NCBI GenBank assembly: GCA_021300155.1
Contig: JAJTID010000050.1
Location: 47,978-111,977, forward strand
From: Pirellula sp.
GTDB taxonomy: Bacteria > Planctomycetota > Planctomycetia > Pirellulales > Pirellulaceae
Reading direction: 5' to 3'
Length of the DNA: 64,000 bases
The position numbers and the translations under genes are program-made. The notes under the pieces were generated by a model that worked only from the letters and a program-made list of their open reading frames with translations, did no database searches and was not told where the DNA came from. Shown here piece after piece: positions 53,309-62,092 of this stretch (the stretch's first letter is position 1; each line of letters begins with the position of its first letter).

Positions 53309-55168
53309 ATGGCTCGCTATATTTCATTTGCAGTTCTGCTCGGGATCATCGTCGTCATTGGTGCCTTGTTTTACAAGGTGATGATTGGCTTTTTTGTCCC
53401 GGTATTCTTGGCCGCAGTATTAGTTGTCGTGTTTCGACCCTTGCATCGTTGGGTCGGTTCCAAAGTTGGCGAACGAGATCATATCGCCGCCGGTATCACG
53501 ACGACGTTGATTCTTTTGATTGTGCTTATCCCGGCTTCGTTGGTCCTCACCATGGCCGCCATCCAAGGCGCAGGCTTTGTCAAAGATTTTAACTTTTCGA
53601 GTATTCAATACGGGCTGGCTAAGCTACGCACAAACGATTGGATTAATCTTGAATATCCTCAAGCTCCTATCGTGCGTGAAATCCAGAGCAAGGTGGAAGA
53701 TATCCAAAAGGAATCGACGGAGCAGCGCTTTGATGCATTGGTGGACCCTAAGGGTAAACTGCAAGGGGATATCAAGGAGATTCGAAAGCGTTTACTGGAC
53801 TTGATTCCGTCTTTAACAAAACATTCGATCGTGGAGATGGAGCGAAAGTTCAATAGCAATCGCAAGAAAAAGGACATTGAATTAGTTGTGCGGTCTGATC
53901 TAGAAAAGTTTTTAGAACAAGCCAATGAACAGTTGAAGGAAATATTCACCGATGTGCCGCTGCCAAACGAAGCGGTCGAAATGGATCCTACCGAACGTGA
54001 GGTGTTGAAGCTCAAGAACCGAGACGAGCGGTTGGCCAAGGCAAAACAGCAGTCTGTCCCTAGTTTGTTACCACCTTTACCTAGTTCCGAGGATTCGAAA
54101 GCCGAGCTTGAAGAAACCAAAAAAGCTCGCGATATCTTTCTGGATACGGCTGTTGGCTGGAACAACTCCATCAACAATCTCAACCGAGCCCTCGACAAGC
54201 TGCAAGAGGGTAAACCCGATCAACCTGAAGATGTTGTTGAATTTCAGAAAGCTGTGTTTCTGCTAAATCAAGAATGGACCAAAGTTCGCGATACACTTTC
54301 GGGCGGGGCGTGGATTGGTATGTTGAAGACGATTGCCAACCCTTCTGCCGAAGAGGTAAAGTCGATGACAGAGTCGGTCATCGATTACATTCGGCCTCGT
54401 CTGCTGTCGTTTACGGGCGACTCGGCTGCCTTTCTATTCCGTCTCGTGATAGGCACGGTCATTCTTTTGGTCTCGCTGTATTTCTTTTTGTGCGATGGAC
54501 CAGTCATGGTGCGTTCGATCATGGAGTTGAGCCCACTAGATGATCGCTATGAGCTCGAACTGCTTGCAGAATTTGATCGTATTTCTCGCGCCATTGTGTT
54601 GGCGACGGTTCTCTCTGCACTTGCTCAGGGGCTAACGGCAGGGATCGCTTACTACTTTGTTGGAATGCCTTCGTTGGTGATGCTCATTTCCCTTACCTGT
54701 ATTTGTGCGTTGGTACCCTTCGTTGGGCCATCGCTGGTTTGGGTCCCGGTTGCGATCTATCTGGCTGTCTTCGAGGAGAACATAGTTGCTGCTATTGGGA
54801 TGGCCTTCTGGGGGATCGTCGTGGTGGCCAACGTAGACAATGTTATCAAGATTCTGGTGTTACACGGTCAGAGTCAACTTCACCCACTCTTAGCCTTGTT
54901 GAGCGTGCTTGGAGGAATTCAGGCGCTCGGACCGATCGGTATCTTGGTTGGCCCCATGGTTGTTGTGTTGTTGCAAACATTGTTGGGTATTCTGCGTCAT
55001 GAACTGGCAAAGTTCAAGAAACAAGAAGACTCGACAAGCCCTGTCACCAATGACGAAATCCGCGACTTCGGCAGAGTGCTTCGAAAGCCAAAGGTCGTAG
55101 AGGAGCCCTTGAAAGATGAAACCAAGCTGAAAAATCCAGGTTCTATAACGCCAGAGGCATCCACTTAA
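53309..55168 (+). CDS. AI-2E / PerM family membrane protein with large inserted domain
   Basis: About 619 residues; typical members have about 350. N-terminal helices (ISFAVLLGIIVVIGALFYKV, GFFVPVFLAAVLVVVFRPL, ITTTLILLIVLIPASLVLTM), then about 240 charged residues (about 95-340) predicted as coiled helices (DIQKESTEQRFDALVD, LRTNDWINLEYPQ), then the usual C-terminal set (FRLVIGTVILLVSLYFFL, LVPFVGPSLVWVPVAIYLA, GGIQALGPIGILVGPMVVVL). The insertion is presumably periplasmic or cytosolic; role unknown. Confidence 0.88.
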   Translation: MARYISFAVLLGIIVVIGALFYKVMIGFFVPVFLAAVLVVVFRPLHRWVGSKVGERDHIAAGITTTLILLIVLIPASLVLTMAAIQGAGFVKDFNFSSIQYGLAKLRTNDWINLEYPQAPIVREIQSKVEDIQKESTEQRFDALVDPKGKLQGDIKEIRKRLLDLIPSLTKHSIVEMERKFNSNRKKKDIELVVRSDLEKFLEQANEQLKEIFTDVPLPNEAVEMDPTEREVLKLKNRDERLAKAKQQSVPSLLPPLPSSEDSKAELEETKKARDIFLDTAVGWNNSINNLNRALDKLQEGKPDQPEDVVEFQKAVFLLNQEWTKVRDTLSGGAWIGMLKTIANPSAEEVKSMTESVIDYIRPRLLSFTGDSAAFLFRLVIGTVILLVSLYFFLCDGPVMVRSIMELSPLDDRYELELLAEFDRISRAIVLATVLSALAQGLTAGIAYYFVGMPSLVMLISLTCICALVPFVGPSLVWVPVAIYLAVFEENIVAAIGMAFWGIVVVANVDNVIKILVLHGQSQLHPLLALLSVLGGIQALGPIGILVGPMVVVLLQTLLGILRHELAKFKKQEDSTSPVTNDEIRDFGRVLRKPKVVEEPLKDETKLKNPGSITPEAST

Positions 55169-55369
55169 TTCGTACCTGTATCGTTCGTACCAGATGATGG
55201 GGATCTAGGGACCGTGGGCCGCAGTGATCGTTGGAGACAAGCCGGCGAGATTCTCCTATCGACAGTTGACCTTTCAAGATCAATAACATGTTCGCAGCAG
55301 AACACGAGTATTTGATGGCAATCGTGGTTGTTGGAAGTGATTATTCCTGCACCAACGGAGCGCGATGGC

Positions 55370-55375
55370 TATAAT
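55370..55375 (+). promoter_or_regulatory. Candidate -10 element upstream of the ethanolamine ammonia-lyase fusion
   Basis: A perfect TATAAT about 64 bases before the preferred ATG. The -35 region 17 bases upstream (CTGCAC) is a poor match, so an activator could be needed. Confidence 0.4.
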
Positions 55376-55438
55376 CCATGATCAGATTTGCGTTAGCCAG
55401 TTTTGGAACTAATGGACTCAAGAGTGGGGAGAGAAAAC

Positions 55439-57742
55439 ATGATCCATCGACGACGTGTGTTGGTGGGCGCAGCGGCTGCAGCATGTCTCTATCCACAGAT
55501 TCCTCAAACGACTTCGTGGGCCGCCAGTACTCTACCTGATTCGTCCGCGGGTATCTTCGATTACATTCTAAAATCGAAGGGGAAGTTCGATGCCGATCTT
55601 TATCGAAAACTGCTGGGTAATGCCAATGAGTTCAAAGAGGGAGACTTGACGCTGGGGATAGCTGCAGAAGGGGACTCGCAAAGAGCGTTCGCTCGTTCGC
55701 TTCTGTTGAATACCACCGTGGGGGAGATAGATAGTCATCCTCCTCACATGGACGATTTGCTGCGATACTGTAATTCCGCGTTGGACGAGGAAAAGCAAAA
55801 CGCAATCAAAAAACTGACGTTGCAGCAACTTAAGGATTTCTTGGTTAGCAAAGACGAATCAGACATCCGAGCAATCCAGCGAGGGCTCAGCAGCGATGTT
55901 ATCGCTTGTTTGGTCCGATTGATGAGCAACCAAGAGTTAATCGAGGTTGCATCGAAGGTTTTTAATCCACTGCCAGGAAGTGATGTCGGCAGGCGCGGGT
56001 TTATGGGTGCCAGAGTTCAGCCGAATTCTCCGACGGATGACGTTGATGATATTCAATGGCAAGTTTTCAACGCGTTCGCATTCGCCGTAGGAGATGTGCT
56101 GCTCGGGACAAACCCAGTATCGAGTACTCCGGAATCGGTAGCGAAAGTAGAAGCCGCATTGCTCGACATCGTGATGACATTCGAACTCACGGAAATTCTG
56201 CCACACTGTGTTCTGTCTCATATCGATGTTCAGGCGCAAGTCGAACGTCAGTCTCCTGGCAGCACGGCTTTGTGGTTTCAGAGTATCGCCGGAAATGATG
56301 CATGCAACGCGACTTTCGATGTTTCCGTTCAGAAGATGATCGATCATGCTCGCAGCAAGAAAGGAAAGTTTGGACTCTATTTTGAGACCGGACAGGGGGC
56401 TGACTTCACGAATGGACATGGGTTCGGTGTCGACATGGTTCTTTTCGAATCGCGTAAGTATGGATTTGCGCGAGCTCTTACCAAGACACTTGCGGAAGCC
56501 AATGGCGAGTCTTCGAGCGTTCCCCCATGGGTTCATGTCAACGATGTAGCGGGCTTTATTGGGCCTGAGGTTTTTCGGACGAAAGAACAATTGGTTCGAT
56601 GTTGCCTCGAAGATATTGTCATGGGAAAACTTCATGGTTTGACCATCGGTTTAGATATCTGCACGACGTTGCATATGGATGTCACGTTGCAAGATCTTGG
56701 TTGGTGCATTGAACAGGTGATGCCTGCATGCCCTGCCTACTTGATGGCGTTACCCACTCGGATCGATCCGATGCTCGGTTATTTGACGACTGGATTTCAT
56801 GACCATGTGCGGGTTCGTGAGAAGTTCGGATTTCGAGTGAGCCGTCCCATGTGGAGTTTCTATCAATCTATCGGAGTTATCGATGATTCGGGCAAACCGA
56901 CATCCCATTTTGGTGATCCGGCTTGGGTGTATTGCCAATACCGAAAGCGAAAGGGAGATGCTCGATCCGTTGCAGAATTGAATGACGAAGCTCGTGAAAA
57001 GATGGCTGAAGTTCGCGGTCGAGGCGTGTTTTTGGCTTCAGGCTATGGCGAGTCGATAACCGAACTACCTGCAGCACTGAATCGAGAAGTCAATCACATC
57101 TATGAAGATGCCAAAAAGTGTATTTGGGCGGAGTTCAACGGAGCTTTCGTGAAATCGATTCCACGAGCGGTTCCGTTGCACACACTTTCGAAAGATCGAA
57201 ACGACTATATCCTGCATCCGGCAAGTGGAGAGTCCCTTTCGACCGACTCGATACAAACGTTGGAAGCATTGAAAAGTGCCAGGACAAAGAACTACGATTG
57301 CCAGATCGTTGTATCCGATGGTCTCAACGCAACAGCCCTAACAGGTGACGATCAACTCTTGGAGCTAGTGAAGTATTTGCAACTAGAACTAGAGAAACAC
57401 AAATTCGTTGTTGCTCCAGAACGAATCGTAGTGACTTCGGGGCGAGTGCGAGCTGGATACCAAATCGGTAGTCTACTGTTCGGTGAACAAAGAAATGCAG
57501 AAGAGAAAGATGCAAAGGGAACCATTGGCAAAGGAACGGTGGGGACTTTATTGCATATCATCGGTGAGCGACCAGGTAGTGGTCACCGAACCATGTCGAT
57601 CTACATGACCTCTGTCGATGCACGATCGTGGGGCACGCCAGGAACGGTGGACCACCACTTGACCAAGGTCGTCTCTGGGATAGCAAACACAGCACTGAAA
57701 CCTGCCGAAGCCGCGCGACAAGCTGTCGCTTTGTTGCTGTAA
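55439..57742 (+). CDS. eutBC: Ethanolamine ammonia-lyase, EutB-EutC single-chain fusion with Tat-like leader
   Basis: About 767 residues. The frame opens at 55403, but ATG 55439 follows GGGGAG at a good distance. Leader MIHRRRVLVGAAAAACLYPQ has twin Arg plus a hydrophobic stretch. Residues about 45-500 align with EutB: GDLTLGIAAEGDSQRAFAR, RGFMGARVQPNSPTDDV (substrate Arg), LYFETGQGADF (the active-site Glu at about 316), IGPEVFRTKEQLVRC, MGKLHGLTIGLDICTTLH. About 580-767 align with EutC: CQIVVSDGLNATAL, VTSGRVRAGYQIGSLLFG, LLHIIGERPGSGHRTMSIYM. The enzyme uses adenosylcobalamin to convert ethanolamine to acetaldehyde and ammonia. No eut operon or shell genes lie in the window. Confidence 0.88.
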   Translation: MIHRRRVLVGAAAAACLYPQIPQTTSWAASTLPDSSAGIFDYILKSKGKFDADLYRKLLGNANEFKEGDLTLGIAAEGDSQRAFARSLLLNTTVGEIDSHPPHMDDLLRYCNSALDEEKQNAIKKLTLQQLKDFLVSKDESDIRAIQRGLSSDVIACLVRLMSNQELIEVASKVFNPLPGSDVGRRGFMGARVQPNSPTDDVDDIQWQVFNAFAFAVGDVLLGTNPVSSTPESVAKVEAALLDIVMTFELTEILPHCVLSHIDVQAQVERQSPGSTALWFQSIAGNDACNATFDVSVQKMIDHARSKKGKFGLYFETGQGADFTNGHGFGVDMVLFESRKYGFARALTKTLAEANGESSSVPPWVHVNDVAGFIGPEVFRTKEQLVRCCLEDIVMGKLHGLTIGLDICTTLHMDVTLQDLGWCIEQVMPACPAYLMALPTRIDPMLGYLTTGFHDHVRVREKFGFRVSRPMWSFYQSIGVIDDSGKPTSHFGDPAWVYCQYRKRKGDARSVAELNDEAREKMAEVRGRGVFLASGYGESITELPAALNREVNHIYEDAKKCIWAEFNGAFVKSIPRAVPLHTLSKDRNDYILHPASGESLSTDSIQTLEALKSARTKNYDCQIVVSDGLNATALTGDDQLLELVKYLQLELEKHKFVVAPERIVVTSGRVRAGYQIGSLLFGEQRNAEEKDAKGTIGKGTVGTLLHIIGERPGSGHRTMSIYMTSVDARSWGTPGTVDHHLTKVVSGIANTALKPAEAARQAVALLL

Positions 57743-57797
57743 GGGGAAGCTCGGATTAATACTTAGCCGCAGACGACGGAAACATCACAACCCGGCG

Positions 57798-57849
57798 CGT
57801 GAGCGAGGGACGTGCAATCCCACAGAATCCCTCGCTTACGGGTTGGGAT
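57798..57849. repeat. Interspersed palindromic repeat, copy 2 (inverted relative to copy 1)
   Basis: CGTGAGCGAGGGACGTGCAA, then ATCCCACAGAATCCCTCGCT, then TACGGGTTGGGAT is the reverse complement of the element at 1273-1330 apart from about two substitutions and one four-base indel. It lies between the converging eutBC and the 744-residue protein gene. Confidence 0.75.
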
Positions 57850-57947
57850 TCAATCTCTAAGCCGTCACACTTCTTTTTGACGCCAAAGCGACAAAGCGTG
57901 AATACGCAACGGCTACTCTGGACGCAACGGGATACCTCGACCGCGAC

Positions 57948-60182
57948 TTACTTCGATATCGAACGATAGACAGCACGCGTAGTCGAGGTTCCATCCGCTC
58001 CGATCTCTGTCGTGCTCGAAAAATCCCCGATTGTTTCTAGCACACCCCATATCGACAATAGATCATTCGTCGTAACGGCATATCCCTCAAGTGCCTCCAG
58101 CGACGGATCCTCAATGGGGGCATCCAAGTCTTGTACACCCAGTTTGGCACCGTATACCACCCACGGTTTGACGGCACTCATAATTCGCCCGACATTCAAA
58201 TACGATGCATTCGCGAGTGGTTTGCTAGTGTCGATCACTCCTGCACCAATTGTTAGTGGCGAGGATTTGGCAAGCGTCTCCGATTGCTTCTCCGAGTAGC
58301 TGCCGTAAAGATAATTACCGCTGAATAGACCATGAGGCATCATGCTTTTCGGAGCAGGGCAATCGTCGGGAATGGGGTAGCCGAATTTCACTCCGCCATC
58401 GGATTTGCTTTCGGATGGTCGAGGTATCGTATAGCTCGCAGGTACTGAGTTCGGGTCCTTGGTTCGGACGTAATCCAAAAGCGAATCACACACGGTAAAG
58501 AAATCGCGAACTGCATCTTGCAGCTTTGCTGCATCGCGAACGCCAGAGACCGATGCGATTTCGGGCAAAGGTAAAGGTACGTCCGACGGTGGCATTTCCT
58601 TAGCCCACTGCTTGGCGGCCAAACTACCACTAGACATTACGACTCCATGTTCTCCATTGAGTCCAGGAAGCACTTTCGTTTCCCATGCGTCCGCCAGCTT
58701 TACAAGCAACGGCCAAAGGGATTCGATCTCCGATTTAGCCTTCTTCACGTCGTCCATGTCCACGCCAGTACCACTCCATTCGATCTCGAGCGCACGATCC
58801 AATTGCTTCTTGAGCCTCTGAACAATTTGACGCATCAATCCAAAGTACTCAGGATGGTCCTGTAGTCGCGTTACGACCATCATCATCGGGTTACCGCCGA
58901 TATGCTGGAGAGCTCCAAGCGGTTCGCTACCATCCAGCAGTACATTCTTGGTGCGAGCGTGATATGCCTGCTCCCATCCGTTCACAGTCGAGAAAGAATA
59001 AGCGGTCGTGCCTCGCGCTTCGGGAACAAACTTTGCGATCGATTGGTCCATCCACTTCAGATCGTTCTTGAGGTTCTCGGAAAACTCGAAAACCGGGCTA
59101 TTCTTGCCGACTTTTCCAGCATCGCCATTGAGACCGCTTACGGCTACTTGGACGCCCGTGAATTGATTCAAAAGAGCCGAAAAGTTCTTGGTAAAGAAAT
59201 CTTTGAGCTGCGAGTCGTAGTTGGCTTTGGCCAAGTTATCCGACACATAGCTTACGCTCGTTATCGGTTTGCTCGCGTTCATCACGACAGGTGCGAGATC
59301 TGGATGTGTGATTAAACTCGCCCCTTTTCCTAGCTTCAGCAGATCCCCTCGCTTGGATGAAATTCCAACAACGAAGTAGCCATCGAGTGTTCCAATTGTC
59401 AATGCGATTGTCTTTTGGTTGGTTGCATTCTGAAGCACTTCCATGATCTCTTCATCCAGCAGACTCGCAGAGGATAGCGCATCCCAGGGGATCATTTTGC
59501 CATTGAACTCGACCGTTAATCGAGAACCGCGATCGTCTTCTATCCGTTTGATCGAGTTGGCGACGGGAGCTAATTCGGGAACAAAACCCATACTCAACTG
59601 AAGCGACGCCTCCAATTGATCCACTTTGGTGATTGCAAGATCCTCGTCTTTGCATATTGCACCCATTACCATCATCGGGACCGCAAGTTTCTCAATCTCA
59701 TCAATCCACAGGTTCATCAGCTTGTTCGTAGCCGCATCCTCTTCCAAGGATTCTACAGCGAGTTCATTGACTGCACTGATGACTCGTGTGTAAGCCCGCA
59801 CAAAATCACTGGTACTTTTGTCTCCTAGAAAAAAGCACTCTTCGGAAACCAGCTCTGTTGCGAACTTCACCGCCTCTTTCGCGTTGGGATTCTCCCATAC
59901 CATTCGGAGGTTCGCGACGTTGCCGTCACGGTTCTTCCACTGTTCAAGAAACGTTTCCAGGTTCTCTTGTACCACGGGCAATTCCAGAAACTTCTCGACG
60001 ACGGGGCCGCGAACCATACTCTCCCATTGTTCCTTCATTCGATAGGTTGCCGCGTAAAAGTCGGCATCCGCTGGAGCAAGGCGAATGGAGGTTGTTGAAA
60101 GATTGTCTTCCGCACGAATCGCAGAGGAACCGTAGAACGGGAAAAGAAAACCTGCAACGATCAGTTTCTTATATCGTGTCAT
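57948..60182 (-). CDS. Large exported protein of unknown function
   Basis: About 744 residues. Signal peptide LIVAGFLFPFYGSSAIRA; then mixed alpha/beta sequence without any domain I recognise. Segments such as EARGTTAYSFSTVNGWEQAY, GNPMMMVVTRLQDHPEYFGLM and WPLLVKLADAWETKVLPGLNGEHGVV look like a DUF3352-type organisation, but this is only an impression. Last gene of a reverse-strand set with the two genes upstream (gap 49 bases). Confidence 0.7.
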   Translation of the reverse strand: MTRYKKLIVAGFLFPFYGSSAIRAEDNLSTTSIRLAPADADFYAATYRMKEQWESMVRGPVVEKFLELPVVQENLETFLEQWKNRDGNVANLRMVWENPNAKEAVKFATELVSEECFFLGDKSTSDFVRAYTRVISAVNELAVESLEEDAATNKLMNLWIDEIEKLAVPMMVMGAICKDEDLAITKVDQLEASLQLSMGFVPELAPVANSIKRIEDDRGSRLTVEFNGKMIPWDALSSASLLDEEIMEVLQNATNQKTIALTIGTLDGYFVVGISSKRGDLLKLGKGASLITHPDLAPVVMNASKPITSVSYVSDNLAKANYDSQLKDFFTKNFSALLNQFTGVQVAVSGLNGDAGKVGKNSPVFEFSENLKNDLKWMDQSIAKFVPEARGTTAYSFSTVNGWEQAYHARTKNVLLDGSEPLGALQHIGGNPMMMVVTRLQDHPEYFGLMRQIVQRLKKQLDRALEIEWSGTGVDMDDVKKAKSEIESLWPLLVKLADAWETKVLPGLNGEHGVVMSSGSLAAKQWAKEMPPSDVPLPLPEIASVSGVRDAAKLQDAVRDFFTVCDSLLDYVRTKDPNSVPASYTIPRPSESKSDGGVKFGYPIPDDCPAPKSMMPHGLFSGNYLYGSYSEKQSETLAKSSPLTIGAGVIDTSKPLANASYLNVGRIMSAVKPWVVYGAKLGVQDLDAPIEDPSLEALEGYAVTTNDLLSIWGVLETIGDFSSTTEIGADGTSTTRAVYRSISK

Positions 60183-60231
60183 AAGATCACTCTTCAGTGA
60201 AGGTCAGATTGTTTCCTAATGCCTTACCAGT

Positions 60232-60912
60232 CTAAGCGTCGAACTTGTCCAGATCGCTCATCAGTGAATCGATATGAGGAAAATCATTTTCCTCGCTGAT
60301 GTCGACAGCGGTTTCCGTTGACGAACGACGTGCATCAAATCGTACGTTCGCAACTACTGGTGTTTTCGACCCGGGCGGCGAAGCCGTCTGCGTATTGGAG
60401 GCTTTTGGCGCGTCGATCACTGGCAGTGTTTTCATATCCATCGGCGGACCGACACGTGGCCGATCTTTGGATAAACTGCTATTCAGCTGAAACACCGGTG
60501 TAGACCGCGATGACAGCAGCTCCTTGAGTCTCGACAATCCATCCTCCACGGTTCGTCCCAAGTCGAACGAAAGAAAGTAGACCTTCTTTGAAGTCGGGGC
60601 TTTCGCGTTCGTTATCGCTAGTTTCTCCGAGCCATCTATTGGCACTATTTGTAATGCAAGAAACCCAAGTCTTGCCAATTGCTCAGCGACCAACTCTTTC
60701 GAGTGCCAAGAGACCAAAACAAAATCGCCTCGCAGTCCTTCTAGGCAGAGATGGTCTGTCGACTCCAATTGAATCTGCGCCAGATCCGCAACCAATGTTG
60801 CGTCTAGCCGCTCCTCAAAGAGCAGTTTCGTGATCCACTGCTCTTCGTGTTCGGCTTGCTTGCCATTGCGTCGCTCATGTTGACAAAGGACGACAGGTAA
60901 TCTTACAGCCAT
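60232..60912 (-). CDS. Protein of unknown function between the zinc peptidase and the exported protein
   Basis: About 226 residues, no signal peptide. The N-terminal half may be a small alpha/beta domain (RGDFVLVSWHSKELVAEQLARLGF, KVYFLSFDLGRTVEDGLSRL), the C-terminal half is Pro/Ser/Thr-rich and ends in an acidic tail (SLMSDLDKFDA). Lies 36 bases after the zinc peptidase gene. Confidence 0.65.
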   Translation of the reverse strand: MAVRLPVVLCQHERRNGKQAEHEEQWITKLLFEERLDATLVADLAQIQLESTDHLCLEGLRGDFVLVSWHSKELVAEQLARLGFLALQIVPIDGSEKLAITNAKAPTSKKVYFLSFDLGRTVEDGLSRLKELLSSRSTPVFQLNSSLSKDRPRVGPPMDMKTLPVIDAPKASNTQTASPPGSKTPVVANVRFDARRSSTETAVDISEENDFPHIDSLMSDLDKFDA

Positions 60913-60948
60913 GGGACGATGTTCAATCAGAAAAGTTGTGTGAGTAAA

Positions 60949-61848
60949 CTACTTGGCGATACGATCGATCTCGTCCAGTTGTTCGGCCGTCATGTCGAAC
61001 ATTTCCATCATCCCCTCGACACTTCCGGTTTGCATACCCTTTTTCAGGAAATAGTACCGCTGCTTTGAGGAACCGTGGGTAAAAAGATCCTTGCTAGGCC
61101 TGCCATTGCGATGTTTCATAAGCACGTCGTCGCCGATGTTTGCAGCCGCATTCAACGCTTCTTCCAAATCGCCGCGTTCCAAAACACCCTTCAACTTTTG
61201 ATTGTGGTGTGCCCAAACGCCTGCAAGGTAATCTGCTTGCAACTCTAACCGAACATTGAGACCATTCGACTCAACTTTCGATGCTCGAGACTGCATCGAT
61301 TGGACTTTCGACAGGATCCCCAATTGATTTTGAACGTGATGGCCAACCTCGTGAGCGATCACATACGCCATCGCGAAATCGCCAGGCGCATTCAGTTCCT
61401 TCTTCAGCTGACGGAAAAACGAGAAATCCAAATAGACATTGTTATCGCCCGAGCAATAAAAAGGCCCCGATTGAGAAGAAGCAACACCACAGGCAGAACG
61501 AACTTGATCATTGAAGATCACGAGCTTCGGCTCTTGATACTCTGTGTTAAGTTTCTCGCGGAAAAGTTTGTTCCAAACATCTTCCGTGTCTTTCATGACG
61601 ACCGATACGAACTTTTTTAGCGAAGCATCGGGGTCATTGTTTGGATCCAATGGCTTATTAACAGCTGCACGCTCCGAAGCTTGTCCCGCTTGTTCCATCA
61701 GTTGTCGAGGATTCGCCCCGAGAATGAAGAGGATGATCATTAACACGACCGACCCCAAGCCGCCACCGAGTACCATTCCGCCAGCTTGCATGGCCATACC
61801 TCGACGGTCTTCCACATTGACGGATTCTTCACGACCTTCCCAACGCAT
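60949..61848 (-). CDS. Neutral zinc metallopeptidase (YpfJ family)
   Basis: About 299 residues. One N-terminal membrane helix (GGGLGSVVLMIILFILGANP), the conserved start MRWEGREES-VNVEDRRG and zinc site H166-E-V-G-H170 in AHEVGHHVQNQLG are typical for the family. SACGVASSQSGPFYCSGDNNVYLD is also conserved. Anchored in the inner membrane with a periplasmic catalytic domain. First gene of a set with two unknown genes. Confidence 0.93.
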   Translation of the reverse strand: MRWEGREESVNVEDRRGMAMQAGGMVLGGGLGSVVLMIILFILGANPRQLMEQAGQASERAAVNKPLDPNNDPDASLKKFVSVVMKDTEDVWNKLFREKLNTEYQEPKLVIFNDQVRSACGVASSQSGPFYCSGDNNVYLDFSFFRQLKKELNAPGDFAMAYVIAHEVGHHVQNQLGILSKVQSMQSRASKVESNGLNVRLELQADYLAGVWAHHNQKLKGVLERGDLEEALNAAANIGDDVLMKHRNGRPSKDLFTHGSSKQRYYFLKKGMQTGSVEGMMEMFDMTAEQLDEIDRIAK

Positions 61849-62092
61849 TTTATTACTTTCGATGATGGATAAATGGAACGATTACTGCTAGATCTGATGT
61901 CAAGTAGATCTGATGTCAACCTCGGACACCCCCTGGTCTTGGAAACTGGGGCTAACGCCCGACAGTTCATCAGCGGAACGCACTACCGGTCAGCCGTTTC
62001 CAAAGATCCCTGCGAATCAATTGCAGGCACAATATACCAGAACTTCCACAGGTGTAGCAGTATCGCTCCGGATTCACTCGGATTTCTATCGC

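Noticed and set aside
55169..55438. Cobalamin riboswitch before eutBC
   Set aside because: It would fit a B12 enzyme, but the B12 box and the GGGAA / CCCGCRACTG elements are not found in the region.
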